The position numbers and the translations under genes are program-made. This document shows, piece by piece, positions 6,251 through 13,476 of a stretch of DNA of 64,000 nt. Origin of the DNA: a virus. The stretch lies in IMG/VR virus record IMGVR_UViG_3300043570_001980, positions 124,001 through 188,000 of that record; one strand, written 5' to 3'. Below the pieces are notes generated by a model that saw only the letters and a list, made by a program, of their open reading frames with translations, was not told the origin of the DNA and made no database searches. The stretch's first letter is position 1, and every line of letters begins with the position of its first letter.

Positions 6251-6327
6251 GCCCCGGTGACGGAATTGGTATACGTGTTGGTCTTAGAAGCCAAATTTTA
6301 GGAGTTCGAGTCTCCTCTGGGGCACCA
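6251..6327 (+). tRNA. tRNA-Leu(TAG), short variable loop
   Basis: Acceptor GCCCCGG/CTGGGGC, Leu-type D-arm, anticodon loop CTTAGAA, T-arm AGGAG-TTCGAGT-CTCCT. The variable region is only about 5 nt instead of the class-II arm expected for Leu. Confidence 0.85.
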
Positions 6328-6360
6328 ATTTAGCATATATAATAGAACAAAGGAAGCATC

Positions 6361-7140
6361 ATGAAGAGACTTTTTGTAATGCTTGTATTACTTGTTAGCA
6401 TACCCTCTTATGCATTTCCTAGCAATTCAAGCATTCTGGTATTGGATGTAAATTCCAACCACCCACGATATGTACATAATGGCGAGCAAGTTCGTTCTAT
6501 TGCCAGCATTACTAAATTAATGACTGCAATGGTAACCCTTGACTACGATAAAGATCTAAGTAGAAAACTTTTGCTCAGTAATCGTGTCACGAGCAGTTTA
6601 CCTAAACAATATTATACCAGACACGAGCTGTTAAATGCAATGTTGGTTCGCAGTGATAATGCCGCTGCCGAAACCATTGCTGAAGATTATCCTGGCGGTA
6701 GACACGCATTTGTTAAACAAATGAACCTACATGCCAAAATGTGGGATATGAACAATACTGCATTTATTGATCCAACTGGCCTGGGCGTGTTCAATGTCAG
6801 CACAGTATATGATGTGGCCAACATGATACAAACAGCATCCAGTTATTGGTTTATCAGAGAAACATCAGTTAAAAAGAATGTTGCCATTGCTACCCTAGCC
6901 AAAAAGAAAACACGAACTGTAAATTTAAACAATACCAATCAATCACTGTTATTTAAATTTGACAATATTGTAATCAGCAAAACTGGTCTTACCAGTGCCG
7001 CCGGTTGGTGTATGAGTTTGTTTGTAACGGAAAAAGACAAAGACTACATAATTGTAGTACTAGGAAGTAAAAACAAAAACGAAAGAACAGCTACAGTAAA
7101 GGACATCATGTATAGCCATGTACTTGATCCCAACTCGTAA
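6361..7140 (+). CDS. D-alanyl-D-alanine carboxypeptidase/endopeptidase-like (S11/PBP7 type)
   Basis: The 259-residue exported serine peptidase has a signal peptide (MKRLFVMLVLLVSIPSYA). The three penicillin-binding motifs are SITK at 49-52 (nucleophile Ser49), SDN at 98-100 and KTG at 207-209. This matches the PBP7/DacF family, which trims or opens peptide cross-links in periplasmic peptidoglycan. The C-terminal membrane-anchoring helix of PBP5-type enzymes is absent. AAAGGAAG lies upstream, and a TATAAT (6338-6343) may give it its own promoter. In a phage it could remodel the wall during infection or resist later phages or lysis; that is inference. Confidence 0.85.
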   Translation: MKRLFVMLVLLVSIPSYAFPSNSSILVLDVNSNHPRYVHNGEQVRSIASITKLMTAMVTLDYDKDLSRKLLLSNRVTSSLPKQYYTRHELLNAMLVRSDNAAAETIAEDYPGGRHAFVKQMNLHAKMWDMNNTAFIDPTGLGVFNVSTVYDVANMIQTASSYWFIRETSVKKNVAIATLAKKKTRTVNLNNTNQSLLFKFDNIVISKTGLTSAAGWCMSLFVTEKDKDYIIVVLGSKNKNERTATVKDIMYSHVLDPNS

Positions 7141-7151
7141 CCAAGGTAACC

Positions 7152-7622
7152 ATGAAAAAAATCAATCTAGAAGAAGTCAAGAGCTTTATTGAAGCACAAG
7201 GGCCAGATACTAAAATTTATCTAGGCTGTGACTCTGAACGTATGCGCATTGATGGTCAATGGCATGCTGACTATGTCTTGGCTGTTGTTGTACACATCAA
7301 CGGAAATAACGGTTGCAAGTTATTTGGTGAAGTACAACGTGAACGTGATTACGATCACAAAGTCCATAGGCCAGCAATGCGCCTTATGTCCGAAGTGTAT
7401 AAGGTCAGCGAGTTGTACCTAAAGCTAGCAGATGTACTTGAAGGTAGACAGGTTGAAGTACACTTAGACATTAACCCCGATGATCAATATGGATCTAGCT
7501 GTGTTATCAGCCAGGCCATTGGCTATATCAAAGGAACATGTAATGTTGTACCGTTTGTTAAACCCGATGCATTTGCTGCCAGCTATGCTGCCGATCGTTT
7601 CAAAAGTTTGAAAGTAGCCTAA
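7152..7622 (+). CDS. RNase H-like protein, DUF458/YkuK type
   Basis: The 156-residue protein has IYLGCDSERM near residues 22-31, a long strand YVLAVVVHI, and VEVHLDINPDDQYGSS near 103-118. This acidic layout matches the RNase H-like DUF458/YkuK family found in Bacillus and many phages. Conserved Asp residues in CDS and LDINPDD could bind metal. No substrate is known for the family. It is tightly spaced after the peptidase gene (TAA, 11 nt, ATG with AAGGTAACC) and before a 50-aa gene, so the three form one unit. Confidence 0.65.
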   Translation: MKKINLEEVKSFIEAQGPDTKIYLGCDSERMRIDGQWHADYVLAVVVHINGNNGCKLFGEVQRERDYDHKVHRPAMRLMSEVYKVSELYLKLADVLEGRQVEVHLDINPDDQYGSSCVISQAIGYIKGTCNVVPFVKPDAFAASYAADRFKSLKVA

Positions 7623-7624
7623 GA

Positions 7625-7777
7625 ATGCCAATGTACGAAACCACTGTTAGAACACCGCAAGGTGAAGAGAAGAAAAGAATATATGCACAGGACGTAAAAG
7701 AAGCCAAAAAGCTTTTTGAACAACTGTATGGTGGACCAAGAGCAGTTCCGTACATTCCACATATGGTGCCAAGTTGA
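7625..7777 (+). CDS. Small phage protein, 50 aa
   Basis: The ATG lies two bases after the stop of the DUF458 gene. The protein starts MPMYETTVRTPQGEE, continues with a basic, helix-prone KRIYAQDVKEAKKLF stretch, then GGPRAVPYIPHMVPS. The 5' part looks like a small beta-alpha unit; no family recognised. Codon use and spacing match its neighbours, and it ends 1 nt before tRNA-Gly. Confidence 0.6.
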   Translation: MPMYETTVRTPQGEEKKRIYAQDVKEAKKLFEQLYGGPRAVPYIPHMVPS

Positions 7778-7778
7778 T

Positions 7779-7852
7779 GCGGGTATGGTGTAATGGTAAC
7801 CCGAAACCTTGCCAAGGTTTAGTTGAGAGTTCGATTCTCTCTGTCCGCTCCA
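7779..7852 (+). tRNA. tRNA-Gly(GCC)
   Basis: Acceptor GCGGGTA/TGTCCGC, anticodon loop TTGCCAA, encoded CCA. Its 3' half overlaps, antisense, the end of the SGNH gene. Confidence 0.94.
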
Positions 7853-8544
7853 AGCTTCATTGACAATCGTTCAGCAAAAACTCGATGCCTGTCAATGCCC
7901 GGATGGCAAAGGTCTCTACCAAGTGAATTAGAGTAGCTTGATGTGAGTGCGTTAGCATTAACTGTAACACACTTGATTCCTTTGGCAGTACACAGCATTT
8001 GTATACCTAATGTATTTTTTTCAGTGTTGAAATAATTGTTATTTTCGTCTACTGTCCAAAGTTTAATAAACTCTTTTGTTGATGGATCTTCAATATCTAC
8101 ATTTTTAATATTATCGTTGGTTACCAGTTCACATCTTATGCCCGGAGGTTGCATAAAAATAACTGTGGTTGGATTAATTTTATCTAGCCATCCATGACAT
8201 AACCTAAATGCTGTATCAGCGGAGGAGCCGGCAATGCCAAGATTAACACATTGTAAATTTAGATTTGTTGATACTAACTCAGGCCAAATTAAGTCTACAG
8301 GTAACCCCATGCCCATTGTAAAACTACACCCAAGAAACATGATACTAGGTTTGTCAGTAAACTCTTTACACCTAAACCCATGTGAGTTAAATTCATATGT
8401 AAAGTGATTATCTATCCAGCCCTGTAGTACTAGATCACCGTGGCGTTTGTCAAGATTTTTCTTGTATAATTCTTCAGTGTCCATGGGCAACCAGTCTACA
8501 GTTTTGTTAGCAAGATTTTTATAAAAGGAATCATAATTAGGCAT
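7819..8544 (-). CDS. SGNH/GDSL-type hydrolase
   Basis: The 241-residue protein carries FLGCSFTMGMG with the presumed nucleophile Ser74, a central N-containing strand (VNLGIAGSSADT), and a C-terminal CHPGIDRHRVFAERL block supplying the catalytic His. This is the GDSL-lipase/acyl-esterase fold. Substrate is unknown; SGNH enzymes often deacylate glycans or polysaccharides. It lies on the minus strand between two tRNAs, and its last 11 codons run antisense across tRNA-Gly. It is one of three SGNH-like genes here (also 23369 and 49501). Confidence 0.7.
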   Translation of the reverse strand: MPNYDSFYKNLANKTVDWLPMDTEELYKKNLDKRHGDLVLQGWIDNHFTYEFNSHGFRCKEFTDKPSIMFLGCSFTMGMGLPVDLIWPELVSTNLNLQCVNLGIAGSSADTAFRLCHGWLDKINPTTVIFMQPPGIRCELVTNDNIKNVDIEDPSTKEFIKLWTVDENNNYFNTEKNTLGIQMLCTAKGIKCVTVNANALTSSYSNSLGRDLCHPGIDRHRVFAERLSMKLGADRENRTLN

Positions 8545-8585
8545 GTTTTTATTTACACTAAAACTTTATCAATATTACAAATTCT

Positions 8586-8659
8586 GCTCTCATAGTATAA
8601 TGGCATTACACGCCCTTGGTAAGGGCGAAACACAAGTTCAATTCTTGTTGAGAGCACCA
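8586..8659 (+). tRNA. tRNA-Thr(GGT)
   Basis: Acceptor GCTCTCA/TGAGAGC, anticodon loop TTGGTAA, encoded CCA. Confidence 0.94.
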
Positions 8660-8662
8660 TAT

Positions 8663-8737
8663 CGGCCCTTGGTGAAATGGATATCATTCCAGGCTTCGAA
8701 CCTGGAGGTGGGAGTTCGATCCTCTCAGGGCCGGCCA
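8663..8737 (+). tRNA. tRNA-Arg(TCG)
   Basis: Acceptor CGGCCCT/AGGGCCG, anticodon loop CTTCGAA, discriminator G, encoded CCA. Last tRNA of the array. Confidence 0.94.
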
Positions 8738-8790
8738 TTATATTAGTCTTTAATATTAAATACACACATAACGTCATATATAAGGTTACC

Positions 8791-9225
8791 ATGCTACACT
8801 TTGTCCAATCATTCACAGATAACATCATTGAACTGCTCAAAGAAGATCCAGTTCGCCCTCACATCCCTACTAGTAGTCGCATAGGCACAAACAGAGATAT
8901 ATTTGTGCTTCGTGATGAAAATGGTAAAGCCAAAGCTATCACTTGTGCTAGCTATCAAAACATTATCCCGCTTGATGAAAGCGAATTATTTGAACCAGTT
9001 ACTGATCCTAGTGTAGTAGTTTTTTATACTATTTGGAGTTATGCACCCGGTGCAGGTCGTGAACTTATTCTAGACGCAGTCAAACACATAAGAGAAAACA
9101 AACCCAATATTAAAAGATTTGTTACTCTGAGTCCTCCCACAGAAATGGCTAAAAAATTCCATATTAAAAACGGTGCAAACACTTTTAGAATTAACAATTT
9201 GACTATCAATTACGAATACCCATGA
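8791..9225 (+). CDS. GNAT-like acetyltransferase-fold protein, 144 aa
   Basis: The ATG at 8791 follows AAGGTTACC; an earlier in-frame start would lie in tRNA-Arg. The protein has an N-terminal helix, a strand pair around DIFVLRDENGKAKAI, then VVVFYTIWSYAPGAGRELILDAV, which resembles the acetyl-CoA pyrophosphate loop region of GNATs. The C-terminus, LSPPTEMAKKFHIKNGA, is typical of GNAT-fold phage proteins. Acceptor unknown. Its stop overlaps the next start (ATGA), so the two are translationally coupled. Confidence 0.55.
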   Translation: MLHFVQSFTDNIIELLKEDPVRPHIPTSSRIGTNRDIFVLRDENGKAKAITCASYQNIIPLDESELFEPVTDPSVVVFYTIWSYAPGAGRELILDAVKHIRENKPNIKRFVTLSPPTEMAKKFHIKNGANTFRINNLTINYEYP

Positions 9226-10397
9226 ACATCACCAACGAAGATGTTGTTAGGTACATTAGAACAAGTCAACAACCAACAGATTACAAAATAGTCTGTAGAA
9301 TTGGCGATGATTTGATATCCAACACTGATACGTTAAATTCGGCTGAATTAAAACAGTTTGTTTTTTCTACACTTGATACATTAACACAACATTTTGATTT
9401 TGGTACAAGTTTTGCACAGCCTGTGGCTATATTGTACCAAGAATACATCAGCGAAGAGTTAATGGTTTATCTGCATCAGTGGTTACGCACAAAATGTGCT
9501 GATATAGAAAACATCACTGTGGTGTTAGGTCAGAGTTTGGGAATGAAAGAATGGTGGAAAGAATGGTGTAGCATTTATCACGAAAAATCTTTTTTAATTG
9601 TTGAGTTGTCTTGGGCCTATTGCGAGTGTGCTTATCGTACTTGTTTTAGCCCGAGTGAATTTGTTAGTCATCCAGACATAGTCTCTGAAAAAAATAAAAT
9701 GATGCAATATCATTTTAGTTACTGGGCAGGTGGTACAAAACACTACAATGATAGATCATACATTGCCATGCGAGTATTGGAGTTTTTAGATTATTGTTTA
9801 TTTGATAGTCTGTATAAATTACCATCAAAACAACTGCTATTAGACTATGCAGAACAAATCACTTATTTTAAAAGTCAGGACACTATTGATTTAATATCAT
9901 CATTGTATGACACAAAAGTCAACAGCGATGGTGAGGTTAAAATAAAAAATATCAACAACAATACTGCAATTAAAAAAAGAGTTCAGCAATTTTGTTTTGT
10001 TGATAGTTTTACATGGAATAACAACCGCTGTTGCTTTGCTTCGGTGATCAGAGAAACAAAAAACAATGATTTACATCAAGAATTCACAGAGAAAACTATG
10101 AGAGCTTTTTGGCATCATTTGGTAGCTATACCTCTTTGTTATAATGCAGTAAGTAATTTAGAAGCACAAGGATTTTGGTTCCCGCATGACTTGATTGATT
10201 ACAGATATCAAGGAGTGCGTGATTTTCACGAAAGGGTATCATTGGCAATGCAATCAGTTAAAAAGTTAATTGCAGATCACAGCATTAATGATTTAAAAAA
10301 CTATTACAACAATCACACAGAACACTTTTATTACAATGCTAAATTAATAAAAGACTTAGGCGATGACTCGCAACGCCTACATCAAAAATACATTTAA
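9222..10397 (+). CDS. Putative glycosyltransferase, TEKxW family (divergent)
   Basis: 391 residues, coupled to the GNAT-like gene by ATGA. The N-terminal two thirds have no recognised domain. From residue 289 the protein shows TEKTMRAFWHHLVAIPL followed by LEAQGFWFPHDLIDYRY and a FHERVSLAM segment. This is the same order (TEKT, hydrophobic P strand, GF.x, D..Y, R) as the other four family members in this window. The region is rich in aromatic residues. Function is inferred from the shared C-terminal block only. Confidence 0.5.
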   Translation: MNITNEDVVRYIRTSQQPTDYKIVCRIGDDLISNTDTLNSAELKQFVFSTLDTLTQHFDFGTSFAQPVAILYQEYISEELMVYLHQWLRTKCADIENITVVLGQSLGMKEWWKEWCSIYHEKSFLIVELSWAYCECAYRTCFSPSEFVSHPDIVSEKNKMMQYHFSYWAGGTKHYNDRSYIAMRVLEFLDYCLFDSLYKLPSKQLLLDYAEQITYFKSQDTIDLISSLYDTKVNSDGEVKIKNINNNTAIKKRVQQFCFVDSFTWNNNRCCFASVIRETKNNDLHQEFTEKTMRAFWHHLVAIPLCYNAVSNLEAQGFWFPHDLIDYRYQGVRDFHERVSLAMQSVKKLIADHSINDLKNYYNNHTEHFYYNAKLIKDLGDDSQRLHQKYI

Positions 10398-10405
10398 GGA
10401 TTAAC

Positions 10406-10654
10406 ATGGCAAGAATTACATCAGAAGATGCAGTAGAACAAGTTGGTAATCGATTTGATCTTGTGCTAATTGCAAGTCGCAGAGTTAGAGAACTTCGCAA
10501 CGGCTATCGCTCTCACATTGCTTCCACAAATGGAGCATTGGTTACTGCTCTTAAGGAAATTGAAACAGGACATGTGGGTAGAGAGTATTTGTTAAAACCT
10601 ACAGAAGTGAAAAATCCCGACCGTCGACCCAGACGTTCAGACAAAGTTTTTTAA
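10406..10654 (+). CDS. rpoZ: RNA polymerase omega subunit homologue
   Basis: 82 residues. The N-terminus [21 protein letters not shown] followed by IASRRVREL matches the bacterial omega signature ([29 protein letters not shown] in E. coli) almost position by position. [14 protein letters not shown] corresponds to the conserved TVIALREIEEGLI helix. Omega folds beta-prime and helps sigma choice and ppGpp binding. The C-terminal tail differs and ends in a basic RRPRRSDK segment. Start is set by AAGGATTAAC. It is followed by a structured RNA rather than spoT, so this is not a host gene neighbourhood. Confidence 0.88.
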   Translation: [82 protein letters not shown]

Positions 10655-10657
10655 TGC

Positions 10658-10859
10658 AATAGTTAAAGGCGTGAGCGAAAGAAAGCCTAGCCAGCAGATC
10701 CTAACTACCAGGGAAGTGATCACCCATAGCCTACTGTAGCCGATATACTGGCCGAGCCAAGTGGCACTTGGTTGAACATGCTGATGGGAGTGTTACGGCA
10801 ACGCTGATACCGTTGATAAAACCTAATGCTTTAAACACAGGGTAGTGCCTTTAACTATT
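10658..10859 (+). ncRNA. Candidate structured RNA, about 200 nt, downstream of rpoZ
   Basis: AATAGTTAAAGGC (10658-10670) is perfectly complementary to GCCTTTAACTATT (10847-10859), which is followed by a T run, so the closing helix may also terminate transcription. Inside is a perfect CCAAGT-GGC-ACTTGG hairpin (10757-10771). No ORF. Length and long closing helix recall 6S RNA, but I see no specific match. Confidence 0.55.
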
Positions 10860-10876
10860 TTTTATTACAAAAACAG

Positions 10877-10905
10877 TTGACTGGTAACTCAAACAATTGT
10901 ATAAT
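10877..10905 (+). promoter_or_regulatory. Sigma70-like promoter
   Basis: TTGACT (10877-10882), 17 nt, TATAAT (10900-10905), upstream of the metallophosphoesterase gene with a GGAGGG ribosome site. Confidence 0.8.
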
Positions 10906-10926
10906 TTAAGTTAAAGAAAGGAGGGC

Positions 10927-11517
10927 ATGATGCCTAGTGTATTTTTAGTCAGCGACACGCACTTTGGTCACATGGGTGTCTGCCGCTTCACACGAGATGA
11001 CGGAGTTACAAAACTTCGTCCCTGGGATGATGCTGACGAAATGGATGAGGAAATGATCCGACGTTGGAACGACCGTGTGCGTCCCAGTGACAAGGTGTAT
11101 CACCTGGGCGATGTTGTTATCAATCGTCGAGCATTAAAGACATTACATCGATTAAACGGAGACAAGGTGTTGATCCGTGGAAACCATGATATCTTCCGCG
11201 ATGACGAATACAGAGAGTACTTTCGTGAACTTCGGGCATACCATGTGATGAACGGAATGATATTGAGTCATATCCCTATCCATACAGCAAGCCTGGGCAG
11301 ATTTGGTGTCAACATACATGGTCACCTTCATGCCAATCGTGTGATGATGGAACCTGTGGGCAAGTATGGCATCCCTGTAGTCGACGTTCGCTATCATTGT
11401 GTATGCGTGGAACAAACAGACTTTACACCTATCTTGTTTGAAGATGTGATCAAACGCATTGAGGCAGAAGGCGGTGTAGTTGGTTTTAAAAACGGCAACG
11501 GACCAAGTGTGGACTAA
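10927..11517 (+). CDS. Calcineurin-like metallophosphoesterase
   Basis: 196 residues with the full two-metal motif set: SDTHFGH (9-15), GD (61-62), GNHD (85-88), a SHIP His (about 114-117) and HGHLH (131-135). Small phosphoesterases of this kind act on nucleotides, cyclic nucleotides or 2',3'-cyclic ends; the substrate cannot be read from sequence. AAGGAGGG gives very strong initiation at either of two adjacent ATGs. The next gene starts one base after its stop, so the two are co-translated. Confidence 0.85.
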   Translation: MMPSVFLVSDTHFGHMGVCRFTRDDGVTKLRPWDDADEMDEEMIRRWNDRVRPSDKVYHLGDVVINRRALKTLHRLNGDKVLIRGNHDIFRDDEYREYFRELRAYHVMNGMILSHIPIHTASLGRFGVNIHGHLHANRVMMEPVGKYGIPVVDVRYHCVCVEQTDFTPILFEDVIKRIEAEGGVVGFKNGNGPSVD

Positions 11518-11518
11518 T

Positions 11519-11956
11519 ATGAAAGAAAAATTTATTCAAGCCTACATGGATGTTGCTAAAACATTTGCAGAACTCAGCCATGCTCGTAGATTACATGTGG
11601 GTGCTATTGTGGTCAAGGATGATAGAATTATCAGTATTGGCTACAATGGCATGCCTGCTGGTTGGGATAACAACTGTGAAGATGAGATTTGGGATAAAAC
11701 TGGTGATTATGAATTGAAAACAAAGCCAGAAGTACTTCACGCAGAAACCAACGCCATTGCAAAATTAGCCAAGAGCACAGAAAGCGGAGACGGTGCTGAT
11801 TTGTTTGTTACTCATGCTCCGTGCATTGAATGTGCCAAACTGATTTATCAATCCGGCATACGCAGAGTATTTTATGGCAAAGCATACCGAGATGATTCAG
11901 GCATAAAGTTTTTAGAGAAATCAGGAGTAACAGTCAATAAAACTGTTGACGTATAA
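11519..11956 (+). CDS. Deoxycytidylate (dCMP) deaminase
   Basis: 145 residues counted from the ATG at 11519, which lies one base past the upstream stop. Zinc site: HAE at 74-76, where Glu76 is the proton shuttle, and PCIECAK with Cys102 and Cys105. The family converts dCMP to dUMP, the substrate of thymidylate synthase; ThyX is encoded at 22705, so the two steps of dTMP supply are both here. The N-terminus (AKTFAELSHARRLHVGAI) matches phage and bacterial dCMP deaminases rather than cytidine deaminase. Confidence 0.85.
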   Translation: MKEKFIQAYMDVAKTFAELSHARRLHVGAIVVKDDRIISIGYNGMPAGWDNNCEDEIWDKTGDYELKTKPEVLHAETNAIAKLAKSTESGDGADLFVTHAPCIECAKLIYQSGIRRVFYGKAYRDDSGIKFLEKSGVTVNKTVDV

Positions 11957-11957
11957 T
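11952..11957 (+). promoter_or_regulatory. Possible -10 box for the tmRNA
   Basis: TATAAT overlapping the stop of the dCMP deaminase gene, just before the tmRNA acceptor piece; no good -35. Confidence 0.35.
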
Positions 11958-11964
11958 CAATAAG

Positions 11965-12320
11965 TAAGAGTTATTGCTGTATGAAGCAAAGAGAAAAGTG
12001 TTCTGGACGGGGGTGCGAATCCCCCCAGGTCCACCAAAAGGATTTTTATGTTTGAGAATTGGCATTGGGTTTATATGTGGGGCATCTTAGTTGTAGTCAA
12101 CTATATGTTTTGGATTATAAAAAGTCTTTTTGATGGGCCTGACCTAGATTCGACAGGGCAACAAGTAAATTAGTGGACAGCTCGGCAATGCAGAAGCCGT
12201 AGGACAGGGGTAACCCGGTTGTAGAAGCAAAAAAAGTAAACGCAAACGACTCACAGTTCGCATTGGCAGCTTGATAAAAGCCGTCTAGGGTAAGACATAC
12301 CTCGTAACAGAAACTCAGAG
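11965..12320 (+). ncRNA. ssrA: Circularly permuted (two-piece) tmRNA
   Basis: The 3' tRNA-like half lies upstream: TTCTGGACG, a T-arm GGGGG-TGCGAAT-CCCCC and CAGGTCC-A-CCA ending at 12036. The 5' half lies downstream and starts GGGCCTG at 12135, which pairs with CAGGTCC over all 7 positions. CTAGATTCGACAGGG then matches the D-loop region of ssrA. The tag frame at 12242-12271 reads ANDSQFALAA followed by TGA TAA. This is the permuted gene order known from alpha- and beta-proteobacteria and cyanobacteria. The 5' boundary of the acceptor piece is approximate. Role: rescue of stalled ribosomes and tagging for proteolysis. Confidence 0.88.
12048..12173 (+). CDS. Possible 41-aa membrane peptide within the tmRNA intervening segment
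   Basis: AAAGGA lies 6 bases before an ATG that opens a 41-codon frame. The peptide is aromatic and strongly hydrophobic (MFENWHWVYMWGILVVVNYM then FWIIKSLF), one clear transmembrane helix. Its first 29 codons fill the 98-base segment between the two tmRNA pieces; the last 12 run into the tmRNA coding piece. Translation and tmRNA processing would compete. It may be a real small phage gene fused into the intervening sequence, or chance. Confidence 0.35.
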   Translation: MFENWHWVYMWGILVVVNYMFWIIKSLFDGPDLDSTGQQVN

Positions 12321-12343
12321 ACCCGCTTCGGCGGGTTTTCTTT
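12321..12343 (+). terminator. tmRNA terminator
   Basis: ACCCGC-TTCG-GCGGGT stem followed by TTTCTTTT. Confidence 0.9.
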
Positions 12344-12440
12344 TGACCAAAATACCCCAAATTTTAATTGATGTTACCACAAACTCTAATACATAGTAGC
12401 GAATGATTTAAAGCTCATTCTCTTTTTAAGGAAAACAAAA

Positions 12441-12995
12441 ATGAAGAAAATTTTAGCAATTATTTCTATTGCGATCAGTAGCACAGCGTTTGCTGGTTCA
12501 ATTACAATTGAAGGCGGAAAAGGCGACACCATTGGCGGTAACGACCAAATGGGCACTAACTTTACATTGAGTGAAAGTATCAACAACACATTCAGTGTTC
12601 ACACGCAACTTGCATCTAGTCAGACTGATAACACAAATTCAGTTAGCACACGCTTAGAAGTCGGTGGTACTGCAACTACTCCATTGTTTGGTTCTGTCAA
12701 AGGTTATACCAAAGTAGCACTAGGCCAAAGATATGGCACTAGCGGTCAGTTTACATACTACTCTATTGAGCCTGGTATTGCTGTTCCTTTAACTCCTAGT
12801 CTAACAGCTAGAGTTGCTTACCGTTATCGCACAGCCACAGACAATGCCAATGTAAACAAAGACACTACTAATACAGTACGTGCTGGCGTAGCATATGCAA
12901 TCAACAAAAAGGATGCTGTGGGTTTTAGATTTGATAGAATCACCGGTGATTCACGTCAGAATGGTTACAATATGTTCTACACACGCAGTTTCTAA
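12441..12995 (+). CDS. Outer-membrane beta-barrel protein
   Basis: 184 residues with a signal peptide (MKKILAIISIAISSTAFA) and then alternating strands with aromatic girdles (FTYYSIEPGIAV, ARVAYRYR, VRAGVAYAI, VGFRFDRI). It ends in YTRSF, the C-terminal Phe that BamA recognises. Size suits an eight-stranded OmpX/Opa-like barrel. TTTTTAAGGAAAA precedes the ATG and a terminator follows. A phage-made surface barrel could mask receptors (superinfection exclusion) or change permeability; inference only. Confidence 0.75.
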   Translation: MKKILAIISIAISSTAFAGSITIEGGKGDTIGGNDQMGTNFTLSESINNTFSVHTQLASSQTDNTNSVSTRLEVGGTATTPLFGSVKGYTKVALGQRYGTSGQFTYYSIEPGIAVPLTPSLTARVAYRYRTATDNANVNKDTTNTVRAGVAYAINKKDAVGFRFDRITGDSRQNGYNMFYTRSF

Positions 12996-13018
12996 TTTCT
13001 AGTAGATTAGATTAAACA

Positions 13019-13043
13019 AGCCCACTAATTGGTGGGCTTTTTC
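13019..13043 (+). terminator. Rho-independent terminator
   Basis: AGCCCAC / GTGGGCT stem and T run after the beta-barrel gene. Confidence 0.88.
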
Positions 13044-13073
13044 TTGACTGTGCATTCTTGTCTATGTTATACT
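13044..13073 (+). promoter_or_regulatory. Sigma70-like promoter
   Basis: TTGACT (13044-13049), 18 nt, TATACT (13068-13073). Only 8 nt separate the -10 from the ATG at 13082. Confidence 0.7.
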
Positions 13074-13081
13074 AGTTGAGT

Positions 13082-13315
13082 ATGAAGTTAAATAGACAAG
13101 CAATAATCGAATGGACTGCTACCACAATTTCAATTGCTGGTGCGGTCTGCGTGTCTTTAGACTTTTATCCACTGGGTGCAATCATGTGTTTTTTAGAAAC
13201 CGGGTTGTGGTTGGCTGTTAGCATACAAATGCGTCACAAGTCAATGATCACATCCAATAGTGTATTGCTAACCATTTACACAGCTGGTATGTTATACAAA
13301 TATTATGTTGGATAA
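13082..13315 (+). CDS. Small membrane protein, 77 aa
   Basis: Starts at ATG 13082 (a TTG six bases earlier is in frame). Predicted transcription begins about 13080, so the message is leaderless or nearly so. Three hydrophobic segments: TATTISIAGAVCVSL, PLGAIMCFLETGLWLAV and SVLLTIYTAGMLY. The LWLAVSIQMRHKSMITSN loop recalls PnuC- or SemiSWEET-like small transporters in phages, but the match is too weak to name. Stop and a following ATG overlap as TAATG. Confidence 0.6.
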   Translation: MKLNRQAIIEWTATTISIAGAVCVSLDFYPLGAIMCFLETGLWLAVSIQMRHKSMITSNSVLLTIYTAGMLYKYYVG

Positions 13316-13476
13316 TGTTTGGCAAAAAACTTATTTTCCGTGACAAACTTGTGCGTGTACGCACAAGTTCAGTTGATTTCTTGTTGACTGCATCAGTAGA
13401 AACACTATATACTACACTAGTTAATTTAAAGGAATATTATGACTACAACAATTACAATCAAAGACAAAGCAGTTAA
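13315..13476 (+). CDS. Doubtful 53-aa ORF
   Basis: Begins in the TAATG overlap with the membrane-protein gene and contains a basic MFGKKLIFRDKLVRVRT start. It runs through a palindrome and through the promoter of the next gene, and overlaps that gene by 38 bases. Coupled translation is possible; the 3' part is probably non-coding. Confidence 0.2.
   Translation: MFGKKLIFRDKLVRVRTSSVDFLLTASVETLYTTLVNLKEYYDYNNYNQRQSS
13346..13369 (+). promoter_or_regulatory. Palindrome, possible operator or hairpin
   Basis: AACTTGTGCG-TGTA-CGCACAAGTT: 10-bp perfect stem, 14 nt upstream of the -35 box at 13384 and without a T run, so an operator is as likely as a terminator. Confidence 0.4.
13384..13413 (+). 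promoter_or_regulatory. Sigma70-like promoter
   Basis: TTGACT (13384-13389), 18 nt, TATACT (13408-13413). Confidence 0.75.

Noticed and set aside
12343-12370. TTGACC after the tmRNA terminator as a promoter for the barrel gene
   Set aside because: The 17-nt position has AATTGA, a poor -10; no better box found.
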